The position numbers were made by a program, and so were the translations under genes. 64,000 nucleotides of DNA from Candidatus Kouleothrix ribensis (GTDB lineage Bacteria > Chloroflexota > Chloroflexia > Chloroflexales > Roseiflexaceae), in contig JADKGW010000001.1 of the NCBI GenBank assembly GCA_016722075.1, positions 3,472,001-3,536,000 of the forward strand. Direction: 5' to 3'. Under the pieces are notes generated by a model that was not told the origin of the DNA, ran no database searches, and saw only the letters and a list, made by a program, of their open reading frames with translations. Below are positions 34,862-45,400 of the stretch, in pieces. The number at the start of each line of letters is the position of its first letter. Within the stretch, counting starts at the first letter, position 1.

Positions 34862-36001
34862 ATGAACTTTGCCCCAACCGACGATCACGAGCTATTGCGC
34901 CAGACCGTGCGTGAGTTTGCCGAGAAAGAGGCCCGCCCGAGCGCCGCCGCGCGCGACGAGGCCATGGAATGGCCGGGCGAGTTAGTCAAGCAGATGGGCC
35001 GGCTCGGATTGCTGGGCGTGGCCATCGCCGAGGAGTACGGCGGCGCCGCGCTCGACTACATCTCGTACGCGATCGTGGTCGAAGAGCTCTCGCGCGTTGA
35101 TGCCTCGCTCGGCGTGATTGCATCGGTCAATAACTCGCTGGTGTGCCACGGCATCGAGCAGTTTGGCACCGAAGCACAAAAGCGCGAGCTACTGACCCCA
35201 CTGGCGGCCGGGCAGGCGCTCGGCGCCTTCTCGCTCTCCGAGCCGGGTGCCGGCTCCGATGCGGCCGCGCAAAAAACCACCGCAGTGCGCGACGGCGACG
35301 ATTACATCATCAACGGGGTTAAGAACTGGGTGACCAATGGCGATCACGCCGATACGATCATCCTGATGGCCATGACCGACCCATCCAAAGGCGTGCGCGG
35401 CATCAGCGCGTTCCTGGCCGACGCGCACGCGCCCGGCTGTAGCGTGGTGAAGGTCGAGCACAAGCTGGGCATTCGCAGCGCGCACTCGTGCCAGATGGCC
35501 TACGACAACTACCGCGTGCCGGCCTGGCGCCGGCTGGGCGACGAGGGCCAGGGCTTCAAGATCGCTATGACTATTCTGAACGCCGGGCGGATCGGTATTG
35601 CCGCCCAGGCAGTCGGCATTGCGCAGGGCGCCTACGAGGCCGCGCTCGAGTACGCCAAGCTCCGCGAGCAGTTCGGTAAGCCGATCATCGAGTTCGAGGG
35701 CGTCGGCTTCACGCTGGCCGATATGGCCACGCGGATCAAGGCCGCGCGCCTGCTGACCTACGAGGCGGCCTGGCGCAAGACCAACCACCTCGATTATATT
35801 GCGGCGGCTTCGATGGCCAAGCTGTTCGCGGCCGAGACGGCGATGTGGACGGCGACCAAGGCGGTGCAGGTGCATGGCTCGAACGGCTATTCCAAGGAAT
35901 ACCCGGTCGAGCGCTTCTTCCGCGATGCGAAGATCACCGAGATCTACGAGGGCACGAGCGAGATCCAGCGGCTGGTGATCTCGCGCGAAATTGCGAAGTA
36001 G
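34862..36001 (+). CDS. Acyl-CoA dehydrogenase (short-chain/butyryl-CoA type)
   Basis: A 379-residue FAD flavoprotein oxidising acyl-CoA to enoyl-CoA and passing electrons to ETF. Motifs: FSLSEPGAGSDAAA (FAD/substrate), WVTNGDHAD, the C-terminal YEGTSEIQRLVISREI with catalytic Glu363, typical of short-chain and isovaleryl-type members. AAGGAGG lies close to ATG 34862. Exact chain length is not readable. It is convergent with the downstream secreted repeat protein. Confidence 0.93.
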   Translation: MNFAPTDDHELLRQTVREFAEKEARPSAAARDEAMEWPGELVKQMGRLGLLGVAIAEEYGGAALDYISYAIVVEELSRVDASLGVIASVNNSLVCHGIEQFGTEAQKRELLTPLAAGQALGAFSLSEPGAGSDAAAQKTTAVRDGDDYIINGVKNWVTNGDHADTIILMAMTDPSKGVRGISAFLADAHAPGCSVVKVEHKLGIRSAHSCQMAYDNYRVPAWRRLGDEGQGFKIAMTILNAGRIGIAAQAVGIAQGAYEAALEYAKLREQFGKPIIEFEGVGFTLADMATRIKAARLLTYEAAWRKTNHLDYIAAASMAKLFAAETAMWTATKAVQVHGSNGYSKEYPVERFFRDAKITEIYEGTSEIQRLVISREIAK

Positions 36002-36019
36002 GCGGCCCAACCCCAACTA

Positions 36020-36050
36020 GCGCGGGCGAGCAATCGTTGCTCGCCCGCGC
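36020..36050. terminator. Bidirectional-type hairpin between convergent genes
   Basis: GCGCGGGCGAGCAA (36020-36033) pairs perfectly with 36037-36050 around a TCG loop, 19 bp after the acyl-CoA dehydrogenase stop. There is no long U-tract on either strand, but the location between convergent genes suggests transcription termination. Confidence 0.55.
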
Positions 36051-36113
36051 CTGCTATGCCTGGTTCGATTCACGTTCGGCCACATGCCGGCGCGCTGCCC
36101 CTGCCTGGCCCAG

Positions 36114-37061
36114 CTAGGCGGGCGGTGGCTCGGCCGTGGGTGGCTCGGCCGTCGGTGGCTCGGCTGTCGGTGGCTCGGCCGTGGGTGGCTCGGCCGTCGG
36201 TGGCTCGGCTGTCGGTGGCTCGGCCGTCGGTGGCTCGGCTGTCGGCGGCTCGGCCGTTGGCGGCTCGGCTGTCGGCGGCACTGGCGTATTCGTCGGCACC
36301 GGCGTAGGCGTCTTAGTCGGCTTGGGTGTCCTGGTCGGCGTCGGCGTATTGGTCGGCGCAGGCGTGTTGGTTGGTGCCGGCGTATTGGTCGGCGCGGGCG
36401 TATTCGTCGGCGGGACGCGTGTGGCGGTCGGCGGCACCGGCGTGGCCGAGGGCGTCTCGCCCGGCTGCAGTGTCGCGGTTGGCCGCGCCACAGTGGCCGT
36501 AGCGGCCCGCACGGTTGCAGTTGGTGGCACCGGCGCGCTGGTCGCTGTCGGCTTACGGCCCGAGCCAGAAGATGTGCCCGAGTCGGCCGGGCTAGGTGTG
36601 CTGGTGGCATTTGCCGGCGCCGCCACAGGCGACGAGCCGCCGCCATTCACCGGGGCGCTGGTGGGCTGGCCAGGCGCGGGCGTGGGCGTCTTGGCCGGCG
36701 TAATGCTCGGCACCACCGGCGGGCGGATGATCGTCGGCTCCACCGCCAGCTGCGCAACATTGCCAAACGGCGCAGACTCGGCGGCAATATAGGTTGTGGG
36801 CGTCGGCACAGGCGGCGCCTCGCTGGTCGGGTCGTCGATCAGCGTGCCGGCCAGGCTCGACCCACCAGCATCGGACCCCAGAAACGCCGGGTCGAGCAGA
36901 TCGGCGCCCGAGCCACCCGAGCCACCGCCAAACAGCGGCGAGTACGCGCCCGACGCCAGGATGGCAATATTCGGCGTGACCAGATCGAGCAGGCCGATCG
37001 TAATCAGCACGACGACCACACAGATCGCGGCAACAAGTCCCATTTTCTGCTTCGAGTACAC
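36114..37061 (-). CDS. Secreted or membrane-anchored low-complexity protein with PPTAE repeats
   Basis: A 315-residue protein with a short basic N-terminus, one hydrophobic helix at about 8-27 acting as signal anchor, a Gly/Ser-rich segment, then Pro/Thr stretches (PTNTPAP units, PTPTRTPKPTKTP) ending in ten PPTAE pentapeptides. Such Pro/Thr linkers are typical of Chloroflexia cell-surface proteins and may span the wall or carry O-glycans. GTG 37061 has GGGAGG upstream. No folded domain is seen. The opposite strand also reads open (VGGSA repeats) but lacks a start context. Confidence 0.8.
   Translation of the reverse strand: MYSKQKMGLVAAICVVVVLITIGLLDLVTPNIAILASGAYSPLFGGGSGGSGADLLDPAFLGSDAGGSSLAGTLIDDPTSEAPPVPTPTTYIAAESAPFGNVAQLAVEPTIIRPPVVPSITPAKTPTPAPGQPTSAPVNGGGSSPVAAPANATSTPSPADSGTSSGSGRKPTATSAPVPPTATVRAATATVARPTATLQPGETPSATPVPPTATRVPPTNTPAPTNTPAPTNTPAPTNTPTPTRTPKPTKTPTPVPTNTPVPPTAEPPTAEPPTAEPPTAEPPTAEPPTAEPPTAEPPTAEPPTAEPPTAEPPPA
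36125..36279. repeat. 15-bp minisatellite, ten units, coding PPTAE
   Basis: Ten tandem copies of a GGTGGCTCGGCCGTC-like unit vary mainly at third codon positions (C/T, G/C). Copy number could change by slippage in frame, altering the length of the surface protein. Confidence 0.9.
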
Positions 37062-37332
37062 GTGAAATCCTCCCTGGGAGGCAAGGGTGCGATGCAGGCG
37101 TGAATGTAGGCCTCGGTTTTTCCCTTTGTAATGATACAGCGTAGCCGAAGCAGATGCGCAGGCCGTGAGTGCTATGATAATACGCAGGTAACAGTTTGTT
37201 CACAATCATAGCTGATTTCACGATCGTGATGCGATCGGCCGGCGCCGGCTACGATGAGTATTTAGTTATGTGTGGGAATATGCAGTATACTGGTACGCTC
37301 AGCCAGGGTGTAGAACACGCGGAGGATGGGCC

Positions 37333-37896
37333 ATGGATCAGCGAACTTGGCTCCAGCGCTGGGCGCTGCTGATCGCCCCGGCGCTGCTGGCCGCAAGCTG
37401 TGGCCTCCTGGGCGCGCTCTCGTGGTCGGCGGCGCCGGCCACACAGCGCAACGACGCGCGGCAGCGCTGGGAGGCGCGGCCATTCGCAAACTACCGGATC
37501 GCCATCCGGGTTGAGTATGGCGGCAACGCCTGCGCGCAAGAGCTCGAAACCAACGGCGAGCTGCTGCGGCGCGTGATTGCCAACAACTGCCGCGTGGCCT
37601 GGATCGGCATGACCACGGTGGCCCGGCTGTTCGAGATCAGCGAGCTGCTCGATCACCCCACGCCATGCTACTCTTCGATGCAATCGTGCTCGTGCTACCG
37701 TGTACGCCAGCGCGAGATCGAGTACAACCCGCAGCTGGGCTACCCTGCGCTCATCAGCTACCGGCGCGAGGTGCAGCCGAATGTGACCAACCCCGAATAC
37801 TGGCGGCGGCTGCTCAGCACCAGGCGCGTGCCGACATGCGGCCCAACCAACTACGATGTCACGATCAGCGTGGTCGCCTTCCACCCGATCAGCTGA
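37333..37896 (+). CDS. Probable lipoprotein with DUF6174-like domain
   Basis: A 187-residue protein starting MDQRTWLQRWALLIAPALLAASCG, a signal peptide with a lipobox-like LAASC. The body has WEARPFANYRIAIRVEYGG, then a Cys-rich turn (CYSSMQSCSCYRVRQREIEYNP) and LGYPALISYRRE, the arrangement of DUF6174 domains of unknown function. GCGGAGGA precedes ATG 37333; 37270 is an upstream in-frame start with weaker context. It is convergent with uvrA, with 21 bp between them. Confidence 0.7.
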   Translation: MDQRTWLQRWALLIAPALLAASCGLLGALSWSAAPATQRNDARQRWEARPFANYRIAIRVEYGGNACAQELETNGELLRRVIANNCRVAWIGMTTVARLFEISELLDHPTPCYSSMQSCSCYRVRQREIEYNPQLGYPALISYRREVQPNVTNPEYWRRLLSTRRVPTCGPTNYDVTISVVAFHPIS

Positions 37897-37917
37897 GCGC
37901 GCGCCGGCCGCGCCATC

Positions 37918-40920
<3,003 letters not shown>

Positions 40921-40961
40921 GAATGTTGCGCACTTTCATATGCAGCCTGTCATAAACCCGT

Positions 40962-40990
40962 ATCGTAGCACAGGATGCCGCGCGCGACAA
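40962..40990 (-). promoter_or_regulatory. Promoter for uvrA
   Basis: On the minus strand TTGTCG (40990-40985) and TACGAT (40967-40962) with a 17-nt spacer, 42 bp before ATG 40920. No SOS box was recognised. Confidence 0.55.
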
Positions 40991-41028
40991 ATGCCAGAAG
41001 CGAGGAAGGTGTTCACTGTTGGGGTACA

Positions 41029-41102
41029 GGGACGCAGACACACGCGGACGAACGCAGACGGAGCGTACGCTATCCGCGTTCGTCCGCGTGTGTCTGCGTC
41101 CC
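41029..41102. repeat. 27-bp perfect inverted repeat between uvrA and the MFS leader
   Basis: 41029-41055 (starts GGGACGCAGACACACG) is exactly complementary to 41076-41102, around a 20-nt loop. GGGGTAC before the left arm and ACCCCGTAC after the right arm extend the symmetry. There is no U-tract. It may be a remnant of a mobile repeat, a cruciform or an insulator between divergent units. The remaining 40991-41190 sequence shows nothing else. Confidence 0.85.
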
Positions 41103-41190
41103 AACCCCGTACGTCTGAACAGGTACGAAGCGGGCATGCCACCGCCAAACCTGCCGCTTTGCGCGGACATCAACCCCTTCCTTTGGCGGG

Positions 41191-41219
41191 TTGGCTTGCC
41201 GGGTAGGCCATGATAAACT
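41191..41219 (+). promoter_or_regulatory. Promoter for the leader ORF/MFS exporter
   Basis: TTGGCT (41191-41196) and TAAACT (41214-41219) with a 17-nt spacer; predicted start near 41226, 28 nt before the leader ATG at 41254. Moderate match only. Confidence 0.45.
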
Positions 41220-41253
41220 GGCGCCAGCAATAGATCTGAAGGAGGAAGCGCAC

Positions 41254-41509
41254 ATGGCAGCCACCACTAACAAACTTGGGTTTTCCTCGGCCTGCGCGCG
41301 GAGGATGCCCGCCTAAGCGCACCTGATGACCTGTAACTGAACCGGATCGTATCGCCGCGGCACGGCGAGCGGCCCAGATCGAAGCAGTCGCGTGACTCGC
41401 CACCGAGCTCATCGAGATCGCCGAGCGCCAGTATATGCTGCGCTCTGCGCTCTCGGCGCGCTTGGCGGTAGCCGCGCGTAGCTTTCGAGCTGCCGGCAAA
41501 CGATCCTGA
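41254..41509 (+). pseudogene. Leader ORF of 20 codons or decayed small gene
   Basis: AAGGAGG (41239-41245) and ATG 41254 start a strong initiation site, but the frame ends after 20 codons (MAATTNKLGFSSACARRMPA, stop 41314). Reading on in the other frames gives protein-like stretches, FLGLRAEDARLSAPDDL and then EPDRIAAARRAAQIEAVA-stop-LATELIEIAERQYMLRSAL to a stop at 41507. Two readings fit: a frameshifted small helical gene, or a short regulatory leader peptide followed by untranslated RNA. The attenuator just downstream supports the second. Confidence 0.4.
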
Positions 41510-41516
41510 ATCTGCG

Positions 41517-41609
41517 GCCACGGGCGCGTTCGCCCGTGGCATTCGTCTATCCGGCGGCCACGAGCGGAGCTGCTCAGCAGAGCAGCTCCGCAGTGGCTGC
41601 TTTCTTTTT
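41517..41609 (+). promoter_or_regulatory. Attenuator-like tandem hairpins before the MFS exporter
   Basis: Hairpin 1: GCCACGGGCG (41517-41526) with CGCCCGTGGC (41531-41540). Hairpin 2: GCCAC (41557-41561) plus GCGGAGCTGCT (41564-41574) with AGCAGCTCCGC (41581-41591) plus GTGGC (41593-41597), followed by TTTCTTTTT (41601-41609), then GAGGAG and ATG 41621. The two GCCAC and two GTGGC arms could pair in exchange, giving an anti-terminator. The position directly before the RBS is that of a transcription attenuator. Confidence 0.6.
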
Positions 41610-41620
41610 GAGGAGCAAGT

Positions 41621-42883
41621 ATGTTTCGTCGCCCTGGAAGGCTCGACGCCTCCCTGGTCTATATCATCATGAGCGGCGTGGCCACGTTCGCCAGCGCGCT
41701 GATGTTCACCGTGCTGGCGGTCTACTACGTCAGCGCCGTCGGCATGAACCCATTTCAGCTGGTGCTGGTCGGCACCGTGCTGGAGAGCGTCATCCTGCTG
41801 TTCGAGATACCAACCGGCGTGGTGGCCGACACCTACAGCCGGCGGCTGTCGGTGATCGTCGGCACGTTCATCCTGGGGATCGCCTTCGTGCTCGAGGGCG
41901 CGCTGCCACTGCTGGCCGGCGTGCTGGCGGCCGAGGCGATCCGCGGCGTCGGCGAGACGTTTCTGAGCGGTGCGACCGACGCCTGGCTGGCCGACGAGGT
42001 CGGCGAGGAGCAGGTCGGCCGGGTGTACCTGCGTGCGGCCCAGGTCGGCCGGGTCGTCGGCATTCTTGGCGTGCTGGCCAGTGTCGGGCTGGCCAGCGTG
42101 CAGCTGGCGCTGCCGGTGGTGCTGGGCGGCGCGCTCTACCTGGCGCTCGGCGTCTTCTTGGCGCTGTGCATGCCCGAGCGCGGCTTCCGGCCGGCCCCGC
42201 GCGAGGAGCGTGCCTCCTGGCGCGCGATGCTCGGCACCTTCCGCGCGGGAGCGCGGGTGGTGCGCGCTAGCCCGGTGCTGCTGGCGCTGCTGGCCGTCAA
42301 CCTGGTCGGCGGCGCGGCCAGCGAGGGCTTCGACCGGCTGTGGGAGGCACACATGCTGCTCGACTTCAGCTTCCCCTCGCTTGGCGCGCTCAAGCCGGTG
42401 GTCTGGTTCGGCATCATCAACATCGGCACCGCGATCGTCAGCATGGCCATCAGCGCGGTCTTTCAGCGGCGGCTAGACGCAATCAGCCAGAGCAGCCGGG
42501 CGACTGCGCGGGCGCTGCTGGTGCTGAACGGGCTGATCATCGCCAGCGTGATTACCTTCGCGCTAGCCGGCAGCTTCGCGCTGGCGTTCGCCATGCTGGC
42601 CCTCAAGGCCGTGCTCCACTCGCTCAGCGGCCCGCTCTACGGCACCTGGCTGATCCAGCAGACCAGCCCGCAGACGCGCGCGACCGTGCTCTCGATCGGC
42701 AGCCAGAGCAACGCGCTGGGCCAGACCATCGGCGGCCCCGTGGTCGGCGCGGTCGGCACGATCTTCTCGCTACGAGCGGCGCTGGCGGTGGCTGGCGCGC
42801 TGCTCGCGCCCACGCTGGCGCTCTACGCGCGCACGATCCGGCACGCCGGGCTGAGTGGCACGTCTGATACCAAATCCGGTTAA
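41621..42883 (+). CDS. MFS exporter, DHA3-like (drug efflux type)
   Basis: A 420-residue protein with twelve likely helices. The loop between helices 2 and 3 has FEIPTGVVADTYSRRLS, a motif-A variant typical of the DHA3 group that includes macrolide and tetracycline exporters. GAGGAG is close to ATG 41621. The last residues (SDTKSG and stop) are encoded inside a MITE-like repeat, so the natural C-terminus has probably been replaced. Upstream attenuator-like structure suggests drug-inducible expression; the substrate is unknown. Confidence 0.85.
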   Translation: MFRRPGRLDASLVYIIMSGVATFASALMFTVLAVYYVSAVGMNPFQLVLVGTVLESVILLFEIPTGVVADTYSRRLSVIVGTFILGIAFVLEGALPLLAGVLAAEAIRGVGETFLSGATDAWLADEVGEEQVGRVYLRAAQVGRVVGILGVLASVGLASVQLALPVVLGGALYLALGVFLALCMPERGFRPAPREERASWRAMLGTFRAGARVVRASPVLLALLAVNLVGGAASEGFDRLWEAHMLLDFSFPSLGALKPVVWFGIINIGTAIVSMAISAVFQRRLDAISQSSRATARALLVLNGLIIASVITFALAGSFALAFAMLALKAVLHSLSGPLYGTWLIQQTSPQTRATVLSIGSQSNALGQTIGGPVVGAVGTIFSLRAALAVAGALLAPTLALYARTIRHAGLSGTSDTKSG

Positions 42884-43008
42884 TCGCCTGGTTTATGGTG
42901 GGGGTTCGGGGGCGGCAAAGCCGCCCCCGAAATGCTCTTTTGGTGTGCGGTGCCTGGCTTTGCCAGGCATCGCACACCAAAACGAACGTAATCAAACGGA
43001 GTTGGTAT
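42867..43008. mobile_element. MITE-like element (copy 1)
   Basis: A 142-bp element bounded by imperfect inverted ends (ATACCAAATCCGGTTA at 42867, complement of TAATCAAACGGAGTTGGTAT ending at 43008). It contains a perfect 10-bp hairpin (CGGGGGCGGC at 42907-42916 with 42920-42929) and a 19-bp hairpin (42940-42958 with 42962-42980, one mismatch). The right 69 bp recur inverted at 57067-57135. It codes for no transposase and overlaps the MFS stop codon. The rest of the gap to 43132 holds one further hairpin (about 43066-43112). Confidence 0.75.
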
Positions 43009-43132
43009 GAAGACGCGACCAATCCGCAGGAAGTTGGCGAAGCAGCGGTGTAGTCGACATAGCGAGATGGGAGTATGGGGGCGGAGCCGCGCTCCATTCC
43101 CATACCCCCACCCTGCCAACTGCTATCGTATG

Positions 43133-44698
43133 TCACACCGCAGACGCCGAAGCGCCGGTGCGCTCGCGCCCGCCGTAGCGCATGCGCGCCAGTGGCGGCC
43201 GGCGCGGCGCCCGCAGCGGCTCGCGCAGGGTGCGCCGCTCGACTGGCGCCGGCTGCGGGTGGGCCAGCGGCTCGAGCCGCTCGGCGGCGTAGCCCAGCGC
43301 ATCCATGATCGTGCCCAGGCTCTGCGGCGCCACCTCGCGCACCACCAGCGCGTCGTCGTCCTGCTCAATGATGATCCGGCGCATCTCGGGGTTGAGGCAG
43401 TGGTGCGCGCCGCCGCGCCCGGCGATCATCTGCTGGTAGGCGCCTACACCGAACAGGCCAACCACCAGCCCCTGTCCATCTTCCGGCAGCATCAGCGGCG
43501 GCTGCGACGGCCGCGGAAACATATCGTCGGAATCGCAGGTGCGCCGCCCGCCCAGCCGCACGCCCTGTGCCGGCGCGGCCCAGCGATCGAGCGGCAGCAC
43601 GATGAACTGCTGATCAGCGACGATCAGCGCGTCGGGCAGCGCCACCATCATACTGCCGTTCACCAGGTACCACGGCTCGCCGCCGGCCGCCTGGGCCGGC
43701 TTGACCGCGCCAACCTCGAGCAGGAACACATTATGCGACGCAACCGTGTAGCGCCCGAATTCGCCGACCAGATCGGGCTGCGGCACGCCGTGCGCGGCAC
43801 ACACCTCGGCCATGGTCGCCATCAGCCGGCGCAAGAAGCTGGCGTAGTCAAAGGCGAAGTCGAGCGCGTAGGCCGAAGTGGGCATGCCGCCGCCGAAATT
43901 GAACGCCCGCAATGTCGGCACCTGCCGGCGCAGGCGCGCATACGCCGCCGCCGAGCGCGCCAGCCGGCCCATCCAGCCATCGATATCTTCGAGCTGGCTA
44001 CCGACCATGGCGTGGTAGAGCACCAGCTGGTGCGGGGTGCCGGCCAGGCGGCGCGCCACCTCGGCGATCTCGGCCTGCGTCAGCCCGAAGCGCTCGCCGC
44101 CGGGGTGGGCCGGGTCGACCACATCGGCGAAGTGGCGCTCGCGCACGCCGAGCAGCAGCGGCGCCGAGCAGCCTGCCAGCAGCGCGTCGAGCTCGTTCAG
44201 GTCGTCGAGGATCGGCACGATCCGCGCGTAGCCGGCCTCGCGCAGCGCGACGATCGCCTCGATGTAGCTGGGCTCCTTCGAGCCATTGCAGAACAGGTAG
44301 CGGCTCTCGGGCAGCACGCCCTGCTGCCACAGGTGGTGGGCGATCAGCACATCGGCGGTGGCCGACGTCTCGTAGTTCGCGCCGGCGCCGATCGCCGTGC
44401 GCACCACCTCTTCGGCAAAATTAGCCTTGGTGGCGTAGGCATACTGAAACGCGCCGTCGTAGCCGGCCTCGGCGCGCGCAGCGGCAGCCCAGCCGAGCAT
44501 ACGCTCGACCTGCGTGGTAATCAGCGGGCAGTAGGCGATCTCTAGTGGCGCGCCATAGCGCTCAACCATAGCGCTGAGGTCGATGCGGTCTGCAAGCAGC
44601 AGCCGCCCATCCCGTCGACTGAGAAAATCAGTCAGCATACCCTCGGTCGCAATGCCGTACCGATTCTGAACGAAGTCGAGATAGGACTGCTTGCTCAA
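43133..44698 (-). CDS. Fold-III PLP-dependent decarboxylase, arginine-decarboxylase-like
   Basis: A 521-residue protein of the alanine-racemase-fold decarboxylases (ornithine/DAP/arginine group). The PLP lysine is in YAYATKANF; HAMVGSQ, FNFGGGMP and the LVGEFGRYTVASHN stretch fit the barrel, and CDSDDMF fits the catalytic Cys-Asp loop of the C-terminal domain. It is shorter than classical SpeA (about 630 residues). TTG 44698 is chosen because AGGGAGGG lies eight bases upstream; a longer frame to 44944 would start within the terminator. Agmatine/polyamine synthesis is the likely role; substrate is not proven. Confidence 0.75.
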   Translation of the reverse strand: MSKQSYLDFVQNRYGIATEGMLTDFLSRRDGRLLLADRIDLSAMVERYGAPLEIAYCPLITTQVERMLGWAAAARAEAGYDGAFQYAYATKANFAEEVVRTAIGAGANYETSATADVLIAHHLWQQGVLPESRYLFCNGSKEPSYIEAIVALREAGYARIVPILDDLNELDALLAGCSAPLLLGVRERHFADVVDPAHPGGERFGLTQAEIAEVARRLAGTPHQLVLYHAMVGSQLEDIDGWMGRLARSAAAYARLRRQVPTLRAFNFGGGMPTSAYALDFAFDYASFLRRLMATMAEVCAAHGVPQPDLVGEFGRYTVASHNVFLLEVGAVKPAQAAGGEPWYLVNGSMMVALPDALIVADQQFIVLPLDRWAAPAQGVRLGGRRTCDSDDMFPRPSQPPLMLPEDGQGLVVGLFGVGAYQQMIAGRGGAHHCLNPEMRRIIIEQDDDALVVREVAPQSLGTIMDALGYAAERLEPLAHPQPAPVERRTLREPLRAPRRPPLARMRYGGRERTGASASAV

Positions 44699-44944
44699 TT
44701 CCAAAACCCTCCCTGATTCAAAGCGAAAGACGAACGAGCGCCACGTGGTGTGGTAGCGCGGGCAGCAGCACGCCGGCCCAGGGTACCCATGGCCCTGGGT
44801 CGGTGATCGTGCCTCGGTATGCGGGTGAGCTGATCGAGAAAAAGCCTGTTGATTGAACGTTCCTCCAGTCTGGCAGGGCGGCAAACATCCGCCGCGCGAC
44901 GCGTCAGGTCGGGGCGACCATCGTCGTGCCATGCTGGAGGGCAT

Positions 44945-44972
44945 AAAAAACCCCGCACCGGGAGGTGCGGGG
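44945..44972 (-). terminator. Intrinsic terminator in the decarboxylase leader
   Basis: On the minus strand CCCCGCACC-TCCC-GGTGCGGGG followed by TTTTTT: a 9-bp perfect stem with a 4-nt loop and a six-U tail. It lies about 250 nt upstream of the TTG start and about 285 nt downstream of the promoter, so it would stop transcripts before the gene unless read-through is allowed. Confidence 0.9.
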
Positions 44973-44995
44973 GCGCGTGCGTAGGAGCGTGTCGA

Positions 44996-45100
44996 TTACC
45001 GACAGCGGAGCAAGACAGCAGGCGCCGATTCACCAACCGAGTGTTTCGGCAAGGCACAGTGCAGATGATCGCAGTGCGATAAATTGGCCGTACCGTCCAT
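44996..45100 (-). CDS. Possible 34-residue leader peptide
   Basis: ATG 45100 starts MDGTANLSHCDHLHCALPK and ends LLRCR-stop at 44996, 24 nt before the terminator hairpin. It is His/Cys-rich and ends with two Arg codons (CGC, CGG) around a Cys. CCGAGGGG precedes the ATG but with only 2-3 nt spacing, so translation is uncertain. If real it could couple translation to the terminator before an arginine-decarboxylase-like gene. Confidence 0.25.
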   Translation of the reverse strand: MDGTANLSHCDHLHCALPKHSVGESAPAVLLRCR

Positions 45101-45235
45101 AACCCCTCGGAGAATGCTCGCCCGGACCCGCCACCCCGGATGATTGCCCTCGGGCATCATCCCCCCTGACGGTACACGTCGGTCAGTTGCCGCAGGGCGG
45201 CGGTCGATCGCGTGCCGGGAAAGCTCGGATACCTG

Positions 45236-45289
45236 CTGGTGAATTCATTCACCAGGGCGATATTATAGATCGTTTTGGGCGCATGTCAA
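45236..45289 (-). promoter_or_regulatory. Strong promoter with palindrome at the start site
   Basis: On the minus strand TTGACA (45289-45284), a 16-nt spacer, and TATAAT (45267-45262). Immediately downstream is CTGGTGAAT-GA-ATTCACCAG (45255-45236), a 9-bp dyad spanning about +1 to +20. It may be a repressor operator or the first hairpin of the leader RNA. The 44699-45235 leader has more hairpins (for example GGATGAT...ATCATCC near 45160). I matched it to no known riboswitch. 45290-45400 is G-rich with one CGGGGGC/GCCCCCG hairpin (45362-45378). Confidence 0.75.
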
Positions 45290-45400
45290 GGGGGTAAACC
45301 TGAGCAATTTGGGTACGCCGCAGCCAGGCCGCAGCCCAGGGCGCGGGGCCGGCGCGGGGCGCGGGGGCGCAGCCCCCGAAACACCCCAGCACCCAACCGA

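Noticed and set aside
36136..36792. VGGSA-repeat protein on the plus strand
   Set aside because: The minus strand gives a start with RBS, a signal anchor and Pro/Thr linkers typical of the group, while the plus strand has none of these.
44699..45235. T-box riboswitch before the decarboxylase gene
   Set aside because: A GGGTGGCGGGTCC stretch looked similar to the T-box bulge, but the following ACC and a specifier-loop AGAGTA element are absent.
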